DNA of 32,126 bases from Gammaproteobacteria bacterium (lineage in GTDB: Bacteria; Pseudomonadota; Gammaproteobacteria; SZUA-152). The notes beneath the pieces are model-generated. The model saw nothing but the letters and a program-made list of their open reading frames with translations, ran no database searches and had not been told where the DNA came from. Positions 14,840 to 22,942 of the stretch are shown here, in pieces. The DNA lies in the NCBI GenBank assembly GCA_021647705.1, contig JAKIUF010000052.1, positions 1 through 32,126 on the forward strand. The letters are read 5' to 3'. The position numbers and the translations under genes were made by a program. The first letter of the stretch is position 1, and each line of letters opens with the position of its first letter.

Positions 14840-15094
14840 TCATGCAGCGACGGGGGCTGGCATTCTGTGACTCAGGTTAATTTTTGCGGCATGGGTTTGG
14901 ATAGTCGAGGTAAAAAATTCACGCACAAGGTTTTCACCCAGCATCCCCATAATAAGCGGAATGATGCTTGAAAGTACCAGCCAGTTAATAAGAGGAGAAG
15001 CATCTTTAAAAAACATGAGCGAGGCAAGTGCCACTAAACTCGTGAGCACTAAAAGTGATCGTGTAAGCAGCGTAAATGTATATTGTGTTTTCAT
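14840..15094 (-). CDS. Small two-helix inner-membrane protein, copy A (84 aa)
   Basis: The frame extends to 15136, but the ATG at 15094 (MKTQYTF) is chosen because it has an AGGA ribosome site 8 nt upstream and because the paralogue at 20151-20426 starts with the same residues and a similar ribosome site. Two hydrophobic segments (about residues 9-27 and 33-49) flank the strongly conserved FFKD-(A/T)-SPLI. Then GMLGEN-(L/I)-VREFF precedes a basic tail. It is an integral inner-membrane protein of unknown function. The two paralogues flank the NCS1-kinase/response regulator pair, hinting at a link with sensing or urea transport; this is inference. Confidence 0.8.
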   Translation of the reverse strand: MKTQYTFTLLTRSLLVLTSLVALASLMFFKDASPLINWLVLSSIIPLIMGMLGENLVREFFTSTIQTHAAKINLSHRMPAPVAA

Positions 15095-15136
15095 ATTTAT
15101 CGTCCTGAATGTTTGGTTATAGTGTCCTGATAACAA

Positions 15137-15563
15137 GTCGTCGCGAAGATACCGACGTTAAGACAAAGCAAATAGCGTGCCAGATATTTTATTTATCTAT
15201 TATTCAATGAGTTATTTAATAATTACCGTGTCTTTCCTGGCTGCGACTAACACAAGTGTCTCTCTGGGGAGACGGTGAGTTTGAGCAAAAAGAAGTAAAC
15301 CGTGCAATATAGCCAATTCGGCTCGTCGTAAAACAGCGACATTCCGCAATAATCTGTAATTTGAAGGGGGGCAACAGAGAGGATTTTGTTTATGAGGGCA
15401 GAGGTTAAGTCGGATTGATCGGCGTCCCCTTTGGTGGAACCGCTACGCTTGTTCCACCCTACCCAGCTTGAGAGTGGCGTTGAGACATTTATCGATTGCT
15501 CTATACAACACAGGGTAAACGCGTGCGTAAGCAGGAATTTTAGCTTTATGCCGGAAAATGCAG
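15137..15563. other. Intergenic region with a REP-like element
   Basis: No gene is supported here. It holds the upstream region of membrane protein copy A, whose 5' leader (GGACACT, then TATAACCAAACAT) is shared with copy B, and the REP-like hairpin at 15433-15462. Confidence 0.6.
15433..15462 (+). repeat. REP-like palindrome, copy 1
   Basis: GGTGGAAC, CGCTACGCTT and GTTCCACC form an 8-bp stem with a 10-nt loop, followed by CTAC. It is one of five copies in the window. Confidence 0.85.
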
Positions 15564-16499
15564 CTAAACAGAAACTTCCTGATTCAGCGGCCGCCCAATA
15601 CGCCCACCAAGGATAATCTGTATGGCAACAGAGGCGGCAACAGTACGATTGTCTGCACCGATTTTGGGGTACATTTGTTCCAGGTGTTTATTCACTGTTC
15701 TTGGGCTCATTTCAAGCACTTCGGCAATTTCCCGATTGGTTTTTCCGTGGGCTAACCAAAGTAAAACTTCTGCTTCACGGTAGGTAATGGCTAGGCTTTC
15801 TTCCAGTATGGCGGGGTCAATTTCAACGTTGGGAGACTGGATTTTTAGCAGGTATTCATCTTCTTCTGTCTGTTTGAAATAATAGACGGTAAGTACGGTA
15901 TCCTGTTCCTGTAATGGCAGGGCCAGATCATGCCCGGCTTGACCACTGGATAACCAGCGACTGAAGCGGTCGTTCAGTTCGATGGTGCCTACTCCTCCCT
16001 GTGTTTTATTCAATAAGGTCTGGGCTTCTGGTGTTGCCCATAAAACATGCCCGCGTTTGTCAATACAAAATACATGCTGGCGCAGTGAGTCCAGTGCGCC
16101 TTGTGCTTCCATCAGCATGCGCGCGCTGTTGGTGTGCTGACGAATGCGTACCAGTAATTCTTCAGGATGAATCGGTTTGACGATGTAGTCATTGCCTCCG
16201 GCGTCAAAGGCTTTGACGATATGTTCCACTTCGCTGAGGCCGGTCATAAAAATAATTGGAATCAGCGGTAGTCGTTTGCGAATTTCACTGGTGCATTCAA
16301 AGCCATCCATTACCGGCATAATGGCGTCCATCAAAATAACATCGGGGGTAATTTGTTCAAGCACGTTCATGGCTTGTTGACCATTAAGTGCGATTAACAC
16401 TGCAATTCCGGCTTCGTCCAGGGCGAGATTGACCATGCTGAGTGAATCGGGTGAGTCATCCACAACCAGTACTGTTGTTTTGTCCTTGAAACGTTGCAT
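15564..16499 (-). CDS. Response regulator with REC, PAS-like and LuxR-type HTH domains (311 aa)
   Basis: A receiver domain (about residues 8-125) has the acidic pair D14-D15, the phospho-acceptor D58 in DVILMDAIMPVMDG, and Lys in the IVKP motif near residue 108. A middle segment (about 135-225) reads like a PAS domain (VFCIDKRGHVLWATPEAQTLL). The C-terminal LuxR/NarL helix-turn-helix (about 240-300) has LTYREAEVLLWLAHGKTNREIAE and SPRTVNKHLEQ. It is thus a DNA-binding output protein. Its ATG overlaps the kinase stop in the sequence TAATG, so translation is coupled and the kinase is the obvious phosphodonor. The adjacent plus-strand porin-urt operon is the natural target, and the palindrome at 21604-21619 a candidate site; both are inferences. 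Confidence 0.9.
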   Translation of the reverse strand: MQRFKDKTTVLVVDDSPDSLSMVNLALDEAGIAVLIALNGQQAMNVLEQITPDVILMDAIMPVMDGFECTSEIRKRLPLIPIIFMTGLSEVEHIVKAFDAGGNDYIVKPIHPEELLVRIRQHTNSARMLMEAQGALDSLRQHVFCIDKRGHVLWATPEAQTLLNKTQGGVGTIELNDRFSRWLSSGQAGHDLALPLQEQDTVLTVYYFKQTEEDEYLLKIQSPNVEIDPAILEESLAITYREAEVLLWLAHGKTNREIAEVLEMSPRTVNKHLEQMYPKIGADNRTVAASVAIQIILGGRIGRPLNQEVSV

Positions 16500-19400
16500 T
16501 AGTTTTCCTTACCTTTTGATTCAGCCAGTTCGTCAATAACATGCACAATACTATCGAGGTCACATTGCTCAGACAATGTTCTTATCTTGTTAACCCAGGC
16601 AGGTTGAGCATGTTGTGATTCAAAAAAATCAATGCACTCTGTCACCCCTTTCAAGTATCCCATACTGGCAAAACGCCGCAATGAGTCAAGTGTTTCCGGG
16701 TCCAGGTGAGATGTTATCGTTTCGTCATCATTTTCTACATCTGTTTCCAAAACCGGTTCAGTATTACGCCATTGTAAATCCAGGCACCGTTGTAGCTGTT
16801 CCAGCAATTTCCCTATGCGTATGGGTTTGTTGATATAGGCATCAAAATTCACTTCCTTTTGCAGCACGGTGGCATTTTCATAGGGATCGGCAGAGAGCAG
16901 GATAATGGGTTTGCTAAACCCACGTTGGCGTAATTCCGCCAACAATTGCCAGCCATTCATTTCAGGCATATTGATATCCAGTAAAAACAGGTCGATGGAT
17001 TGCAGCCGCCCATCGATTATTTCCAATGTCTGTTCGGCTGATTCTGCCTGATGAATAACAAAACCCAGCGGTTGCAACAAGTCATGAATCAAGTGGCGGT
17101 GGCTACTTTCATCATCGACAACCATAATATGACGCGCTGGCCCTTCATAGCCGCATATATCAGCATGACTCTGGCTGACGGCAAGCTGTTCAGCCACACT
17201 GGGCAGAAAAAGGCTGAGACAAAATTCTGTGCCCTGCCCCGGGCAACTTTTTAATTCCAGGCTGCCACCCATCATTTCCACCAACAGGCGACTAATGGAC
17301 AGGCCCAGTCCGGTGCCGCTGATCCGTTGGGTTTGTTTGTTGTGTACTCGCTCAAAGGGCTCAAAAATTCTTGATTGGTCTTCTTCGGCAATACCGATAC
17401 CGGTGTCTTTGACGGTCAAACGGGCAACCTGATTACGGTAAGTAATATGCAGCTCGACTTTACCTTCCGGGGTAAATTTGATGGCATTGGATAACAGGTT
17501 CAATAAAATCTGGCGTAACCGCTTTTCGTCAACGGAAACAAACCGAGGTAAATCGGTCTGGCAATGAATAACAAATTCAATACCTTTTTCTCTGGCCAGG
17601 GGTCTGAACATATCTTCAAGTTGCTGGACCAGTAAGCGCAGGTCTACCGTGTCTCTATGCAAATCCAGCTTGCGGGATTCGATTTTTGAAATTTCCAATA
17701 ACCCTTCGATAACATCAGACAAGTGTTCACTGCTACGTTTTATTACGGATGAAATTTTTTGGCTTTTTTTATCCAGTCGGGTGTCAGCCTCCATCAATTG
17801 AGCATAACCAAAAATAGTGTTAAGCGGTGTTCTCAGCTCATGGCTGACGCCGGATAAATAACGTGATTTTGCCTTATTGGCGGTATTCGCTGTATCACGC
17901 GCTTTTGCCAGTTCGATGGCTGTTTGTTCATGTGCTTTGGCTTCGCGTGTCAGCAGCTCTGCTTGAAGCTGTGTTTCACTGAGGGCAAAACGCGCACTTT
18001 TTTGGGCCAGCACATACAGCCAGACCAGAACACCCGTCACCAGCATCAAAAGGAAAAACACCTGCCATAATGCGCCACTGATCAACAACAGGTCGGTTTG
18101 TGTTTTATTTTGCTGGGCATAAAACACGACACCAAGCAGGCCAGCAATAATGCTTGCGGTAATGATAAACATACCCAAAAAATGCCCGACTACGGACTGT
18201 AGTCGCTGATGAACGAATGTCGGTAATATCCGGCTGAAAAATGCTGATGTTTGTGCAGACAGATGGGCATCCGGCCGGCACTGGTTGCCACAGCGAGAAT
18301 CCAGTGCGCAACATAAGGAACAGATCATGCCCTCATAACTCGGGCATTGGCTCATATCTTCGTGATCAAAGCTGTTTTCACACACCCGGCAGCACTGTTG
18401 CTCGGAGTCCTCTTCCAGAATGGGCGCGGGGTCTGTCTCCTCTGCACGGCATAGATAATATCGCCCTCCTGTCATCCAGGCAATCAGGGGCACGGTGACA
18501 AAAGGAATCAATAGGGATATGAAGGCTGCTAAAGCCTCTGCCACTTCACCCAAAAATCCCAGACTGGCAATAATGCCTACGCTGGAGGCAACCACCATCG
18601 AGACGACGCCGACCGGGTTGATATCGTGCAAATGACCGCGCCTGAATTCGATACGCGCGGGACTCAGCCCCAGCGGCTTGTTGATCACCAAATCTGCCAC
18701 CACACAAGCAACCCAGGCTACCACCAAACAGGCATAGGTAATCAGAATACTTTCAAAAGCCTGGTAGAGCCCCAGCTCCATCAGCATCAGGGCGATGGTG
18801 ACATTAAACACCAGCCACACGACCCGTCCGGGATGGCTGTGCGTCAACCGTGAGAAAAAATTGCCCCAGGCAATGGAGCCCGCGTAGGCATTAGTCACGT
18901 TGATTTTCAACTGCGATATAACCACAAATATACCCGCCAGCCACAGCGCCATGTCAGGATTAATCGTAATGTAATTAAATGCCACGGCGTACATATGTGC
19001 CGGATCATCGGCCAGTTCGGGAGACAGGCCATGATTCAGCGCAAGTACCGCCAGGAATGAGCCCACGAATAACTTGATGACACCAAATACCACCCAGCCC
19101 GGCCCGGCACACACCACAGCCAACCACCATTGCGTTTTGTTCTGCTGATTTCGCACTGGCAAAAATCGCAAAAAATCGGCCTGCTCACCGTTTTGTGCAA
19201 TCAGAGGGAAAATCACTGCCGCTGCCGCACCAAACAGCAGCAGCTCAAATCCCTGCCCTCCCTCCGCAGCGGAGCCGCCATAGGTCAGCCATTGCGAAAA
19301 AGCCGCAGATTCGTGCATGCCGATAAACACCAGCGGCAGGATTTGTAAAATCAACCACAAGGGTTGTGTCCAGGCCTGAAAAAGGGAGATACGAGTGATA

Positions 19401-19921
19401 CCGTGGGTCACCAGCGGTATCACCACGATGGTGCTGATAATATAGGCCAGCGACATGGGAATGCCCGTGGTCATGTTAATGGCCATGGACATAATGGCAG
19501 CTTCAATGGCAAAAAATATGAAGGTAAAGGAAGCGTAAACCAGCGATGAAATAGTAGAACCGATATAACCAAAACCGGCTCCCCGGGTGAGCAGGTCGAT
19601 ATCAATGCCATCCCGTGCCGAATAATAGGCCAGCGGTAGCCCGGACAAAAAGATAATGCCACCCACCACCAGTATCGCCCACATGGCATTGGTGAAGCCG
19701 TAATTCAGGGTAATGGTGCCGCCGATGGCCTCCAGCGCCAGGAAGGAAATGATACCCAGTGCCGTATTGGCAACCCAGGCAGCGGACCATCGCCGTGCCC
19801 GTTTGGCGGTGTAGCGCAGGGCGTAGTCTTCCAGCGTTTCGTTGGCAACCCACTGATTGTACTCGCGGCGGATTCGCAGCGCGTCTTTGTTAATGCTCAT
19901 TGGGGGCTTCTTTTTCATCAA
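16499..19921 (-). CDS. NCS1-transporter / hybrid sensor histidine kinase fusion (1140 aa)
   Basis: Residues about 40-490 are a multi-helix NCS1-type permease domain; NGEQADFLRFLP resembles the A-D-Y-S-R-Y-L-P region of purine-cytosine permeases. A Cys-rich cluster follows at about 505-545 (CCRVCENSF, CSLCCALDSRCGNQC), probably metal-binding, then two more helices (about 575-640). The kinase core is HisKA with SHELRTP (His near 694), N-box NLLSNAIKF (about 809), DTGIGI and GTGLGLS. A receiver domain has VVDDES and Asp near 982 in LLDINMPEMNG. The last 110 residues are helical without a recognisable HPt. Transporter-kinase fusions use the permease as sensor; next to urtABCDE the ligand may be urea or a nucleobase breakdown product, which is inference. 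The start is uncertain; the ATG at 19900 (MSINKD) is an alternative. Confidence 0.9.
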   Translation of the reverse strand: MMKKKPPMSINKDALRIRREYNQWVANETLEDYALRYTAKRARRWSAAWVANTALGIISFLALEAIGGTITLNYGFTNAMWAILVVGGIIFLSGLPLAYYSARDGIDIDLLTRGAGFGYIGSTISSLVYASFTFIFFAIEAAIMSMAINMTTGIPMSLAYIISTIVVIPLVTHGITRISLFQAWTQPLWLILQILPLVFIGMHESAAFSQWLTYGGSAAEGGQGFELLLFGAAAAVIFPLIAQNGEQADFLRFLPVRNQQNKTQWWLAVVCAGPGWVVFGVIKLFVGSFLAVLALNHGLSPELADDPAHMYAVAFNYITINPDMALWLAGIFVVISQLKINVTNAYAGSIAWGNFFSRLTHSHPGRVVWLVFNVTIALMLMELGLYQAFESILITYACLVVAWVACVVADLVINKPLGLSPARIEFRRGHLHDINPVGVVSMVVASSVGIIASLGFLGEVAEALAAFISLLIPFVTVPLIAWMTGGRYYLCRAEETDPAPILEEDSEQQCCRVCENSFDHEDMSQCPSYEGMICSLCCALDSRCGNQCRPDAHLSAQTSAFFSRILPTFVHQRLQSVVGHFLGMFIITASIIAGLLGVVFYAQQNKTQTDLLLISGALWQVFFLLMLVTGVLVWLYVLAQKSARFALSETQLQAELLTREAKAHEQTAIELAKARDTANTANKAKSRYLSGVSHELRTPLNTIFGYAQLMEADTRLDKKSQKISSVIKRSSEHLSDVIEGLLEISKIESRKLDLHRDTVDLRLLVQQLEDMFRPLAREKGIEFVIHCQTDLPRFVSVDEKRLRQILLNLLSNAIKFTPEGKVELHITYRNQVARLTVKDTGIGIAEEDQSRIFEPFERVHNKQTQRISGTGLGLSISRLLVEMMGGSLELKSCPGQGTEFCLSLFLPSVAEQLAVSQSHADICGYEGPARHIMVVDDESSHRHLIHDLLQPLGFVIHQAESAEQTLEIIDGRLQSIDLFLLDINMPEMNGWQLLAELRQRGFSKPIILLSADPYENATVLQKEVNFDAYINKPIRIGKLLEQLQRCLDLQWRNTEPVLETDVENDDETITSHLDPETLDSLRRFASMGYLKGVTECIDFFESQHAQPAWVNKIRTLSEQCDLDSIVHVIDELAESKGKEN

Positions 19922-20052
19922 TAATCTGCCACACCGCCCCCCTGGCAGTTACTTTGTTTTTAACGCTTTTTAAAGCAGCACTACAATACTGAATACATTC
20001 AGCAGAGTAAAATGTGTTTTTGGCAGGAAAAGCTTCCCCTCTCCTGAAAGAA

Positions 20053-20074
20053 AAAGGCAGCCTTAGCTGCCTTT
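20053..20074 (-). terminator. Rho-independent terminator
   Basis: AAAGGCAGC and GCTGCCTTT form a perfect 9-bp stem with a CTTA loop. Read on the minus strand it runs straight into TTCTTTC, downstream of membrane protein copy B and upstream of the kinase gene, so these two are probably separate transcription units. Confidence 0.75.
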
Positions 20075-20150
20075 CCCCTAATGGGTAAAAAAATGTTCAA
20101 CATTCAAGAGTTACGGCATGATTACATTGTTCCCTTTTCCATGCTGCTGG

Positions 20151-20426
20151 TTATGCTGAGTGCAATGGGAGACTTGTAATAACAGGGGCTGTCGTTTTAT
20201 GTCTCAGAGTATCTTTCACAATATGGGAGTAGATACTCTTAACAAAAAACTCACGCACAATATTTTCGCCCAACATCCCCATAATAAGTGGAATGATGCT
20301 TGCCAGTGCCAACCAGGTAATGAGAGGAGAAGTATCTTTAAAAAACATGAGTGAAACTAACCCAGCCAAACTCGTTACTACAAGAAGCGACCGTGTAACC
20401 CATGTAAATGTGTATTGTGTTTTCAT
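20151..20426 (-). CDS. Small two-helix inner-membrane protein, copy B (91 aa)
   Basis: It is the paralogue of the 14840-15094 product: MKTQYTFT, then (V/L)TRSLLV-TSL, MFFKD-SPLI, SIIPLIMGMLGEN and VREFF are shared, with the tails diverging. Two membrane helices are expected with a short charged C-terminus. The start at 20426 has AAGGA 8 nt upstream; the longer frame to 20474 is discounted because copy A supports MKTQ. The gene has its own terminator at 20053-20074 and sits upstream of the NCS1-kinase. Presence on both sides of the sensor pair is the main clue to a role. No family name is recognised. Confidence 0.8.
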   Translation of the reverse strand: MKTQYTFTWVTRSLLVVTSLAGLVSLMFFKDTSPLITWLALASIIPLIMGMLGENIVREFFVKSIYSHIVKDTLRHKTTAPVITSLPLHSA

Positions 20427-21195
20427 GTTTGTCATCCTTGATGTTTGGTTATAAGCAGTGTCCATTAGAGACACAACAATTTAGACGCATACGCGGTAAA
20501 TTTGGATGACATTTTTTTGATAATTTCATAAGTTTTTTTGCATTTATATAGAATAAATACGGAACAGCAGTGCCGTGTCATTAAAACTTGGTAGAATACA
20601 CAGGGTTAGGTGCTTATCACGAAAAGTTATTTCAGAAAATTCTGGCATCGGCCAGTATCAACGATACATTTTTCACCTTGTAAAAATCAGGAATTATACT
20701 TAGGTCAGCGCATCAAAACCTGAATATATTATTGAAAGATATTAAACAATAAAACCAACGTTTGAAATGAAGCTGAGTAAAAGTATATTGCAAGCACTAA
20801 ACCAGCATGAATAAGACTCTAAAAATCCTTTTCAATTGAAATTTTTGTAGGTCAGGTTAGATATAATGGCAGCGTAGAATATGTATGCCGAATACATTCC
20901 AGACAAAATTGATCAGAGACTCCAATGCTGGTTTTTTACATGTCAATTGGTGGTGAATAGTAGACTCCGTCAGGCTAAGAAAGTTTATTAATTATAATGA
21001 AAATCTTCATCAAGAAATCGTTTAAGAGTGAGAATGCTCATTTGAGTGAGGTGAGATTATTCCTCTTTATTTTCAATAAATGTTTTGACGACTCAGAGAA
21101 TAAAAAACCTGCATAAACTTACAATATTTTTTTATCATTGAGGAAGATATTTCTGGCTTACATCATTTTAACCTGTGCGAAGGTTTTAACCGCAT

Positions 21196-21225
21196 GGTGG
21201 AACCGCTGCGCTTGTTCCACCCTAC
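21196..21225 (+). repeat. REP-like palindrome, copy 2
   Basis: GGTGGAAC, CGCTGCGCTT and GTTCCACC followed by CTAC; same element as copy 1. Confidence 0.85.
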
Positions 21226-21232
21226 AATTTAA

Positions 21233-21358
21233 CACCATGCATTTTTGATAAATGCCCCAACCCCACCTTCTATCCAGTAGTGTGGAACAAGCGCAGCGAT
21301 TCCACCAAAACTTCACACCATGTTAAATCGATGAATGTCCCAACCCCACCCTCTATCC
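21233..21358 (+). repeat. 43-base imperfect direct repeat around REP copy 3
   Basis: The units at 21233-21275 and 21316-21358 both begin CACCATG and end in CCAACCCCACC, one base, then TCTATCC. They differ mainly in an eight-base patch after CACCATG. REP copy 3 lies between them, suggesting duplication of a REP-associated segment. Confidence 0.65.
21282..21306 (-). repeat. REP-like palindrome, copy 3
   Basis: Reverse orientation to copy 2, with GTGGAACAAGCGCAGCG then ATTCCACC. The stem has one base change, so it is slightly degenerate. Confidence 0.75.
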
Positions 21359-21603
21359 GGGGGTGGAAAAACTCAAAGCTCGACCAGCTATCAATATCCA
21401 CCCAGGCTCGCCGTTATCCGATAAGCCATATTGCATGAGCACTTTTTTCTTTCGTTTCAGACCATCGAGTTTTTGTAACCGGTTTTCGATTTTTTACCCA
21501 TGCTAGCTATCGTATGCACCGAAAATATTAGCGCAAGCATCCAGCCAAATATCTACCCTGCCAACATAGTTGCCGCGTTACCCTGAATGCCACCCTCACA
21601 CCA

Positions 21604-21619
21604 TACGTCATTTGACGTA
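21604..21619. promoter_or_regulatory. Palindromic operator candidate upstream of porin-urt
   Basis: TACGTCA-TT-TGACGTA has 7-bp perfect arms with a 2-bp spacer, about 150 bases before the porin start. A partial copy (ATGACGG) follows near 21634. Dimeric LuxR/NarL regulators bind sites of this form, and such a regulator is encoded at 15564-16499; the assignment is inferred. Confidence 0.4.
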
Positions 21620-21772
21620 CCCCCCTGTGCCACATGACGGATTCTACCTCGATCAGTGCCTCTATAGACTCAGGCATCGAGAAAGCTGTCCGGGGAGATG
21701 ATCTGCGGCTTTCTCTTGAACACTTGTTTTGACCTCTAATCGGCCACTGGCCACAGCCACAGGAAACCAGAA

Positions 21773-22918
21773 ATGCAAAAGAAAAATATCATTGGAACGT
21801 CGCTGCTGATGGGCAGTCTGCTTGCCGCAGGCAGCGCACCGGTTCTGGCCGGTGGAAAAATCGTCATTGACGATACCCGCTGGATCAGCGTTGGCGCGGG
21901 CATTCGTACCTCTATCGCCTCCGTGAGTGATGCTGCTCCCGATGGCAGCAGCAGTGCCAGTAATTTTAATCTGGAAAATATGCGTTTATACATTTCCGGA
22001 CAGGCCACAAAAGATTTTAAATTCTATTTTGGCACCGACAGAATGTGGGACGGTGAATACGGTGTGCTGGATGCCATCATCCAGTATGAACCCAGCAAGG
22101 AATTCAACGTGTGGATGGGGCGCATGCTGACTCCGGCAGATCGCATCGAAATGAACGGGCCGTTTTACAGCCTGACCTGGGGACAATACACCGTTCCTCT
22201 TTATCCATCCGATAATGATATTGGTAATGGTGCCAATGGCAGCGCCGGTACTTATGGTCGTGACGAAGGTATTACCGCCTGGGGTGCGCTGGGTAAATTC
22301 CAGTATGCCGTCGGTATATTTGATGGTTACAGCGGTGCTGAAAACCAGAGCGATGCTCCTTTGTATGCCGCCCGCTTCGCTTATAACTTCCTCAACATGG
22401 AAGCAAATCCCGGTTATTACACCAGCAGCACTTATTTCGGTAAAGGTGGCGATATCCTGACTCTGGCCATTTCTGCCCAGTCGCAGGACGATGGTTATGG
22501 CACGATCACACAATCGGGTTCATTCACCGGTTATGCCATTGATGGTTTGTTTGAAAAACCATTGGGCGGTGGTGCAGCAATCACTGTTGAAGCGGAATAC
22601 AAGTCGTTTGAAATTTCCACGGATGCGGCAACACCTGTTTTTGGCATGTTTGATGGTGAAGCTTATTTTGTCAGCGCCGCTTATCTGCTCGGTAACACGG
22701 GCGGCTCGGGCATGTATCAGCCCTATGTGCGTTACACCGATAACAGCCCTTCCGTTGGCGACAGCAGTTCACTCACTGAAGTGGGTGTCAACTACATCAT
22801 TTCCGGTCAAAACCTCAAATTAAACCTGAACTTTACCACGGGTGATGCCAATGCCAGCGGTGCCAAAGCTGCCGACGATGTGGATGCTATTACCTTCGGC
22901 ATGCAATTCCAGATTTAA
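21773..22918 (+). CDS. Outer-membrane porin (381 aa)
   Basis: A signal peptide (IIGTSLLMGSLLAAGSAPVLA, cleaved near residue 26) is followed by alternating amphipathic strands typical of a 16-strand trimeric porin (WISVGAGIRTS, MRLYISGQ, DFKFYFGTDRMW, FNVWMGRMLTPADR, YAVGIFDG). It ends in ITFGMQFQI, a C-terminal beta-signal with Ile in place of the common Phe. Similarity is to phosphate-selective or general diffusion porins of gammaproteobacteria. The start has AGGA 8 nt upstream. urtA begins 24 nt after the stop, so this is the first gene of the urea-uptake operon and probably provides the outer-membrane route for urea or short amides; substrate specificity is inferred from this position. Confidence 0.87.
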   Translation: MQKKNIIGTSLLMGSLLAAGSAPVLAGGKIVIDDTRWISVGAGIRTSIASVSDAAPDGSSSASNFNLENMRLYISGQATKDFKFYFGTDRMWDGEYGVLDAIIQYEPSKEFNVWMGRMLTPADRIEMNGPFYSLTWGQYTVPLYPSDNDIGNGANGSAGTYGRDEGITAWGALGKFQYAVGIFDGYSGAENQSDAPLYAARFAYNFLNMEANPGYYTSSTYFGKGGDILTLAISAQSQDDGYGTITQSGSFTGYAIDGLFEKPLGGGAAITVEAEYKSFEISTDAATPVFGMFDGEAYFVSAAYLLGNTGGSGMYQPYVRYTDNSPSVGDSSSLTEVGVNYIISGQNLKLNLNFTTGDANASGAKAADDVDAITFGMQFQI

Positions 22919-22942
22919 GTCTCAGGAACAGGAGAGTCAATT

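Larger units (their letters stand above)
20475..21772. other. Long AT-rich intergenic region upstream of the porin-urt operon
   Basis: About 1.3 kb without a supported gene. The first 700 bases are AT-rich and hold nothing I can name. From 21190 it contains two inverted REP-like copies, a 43-base direct repeat, the palindrome at 21604-21619 and a further inverted repeat GAGAAAGC/GCTTTCTC (21679-21686, 21708-21715) within 100 bases of the porin start. A clear sigma-70 or sigma-54 promoter was not found. Confidence 0.6.

Noticed and set aside
20850-20870. Isolated TATAAT box in the AT-rich region
   Set aside because: No -35 box lies at a suitable distance and no gene follows within a reasonable range.
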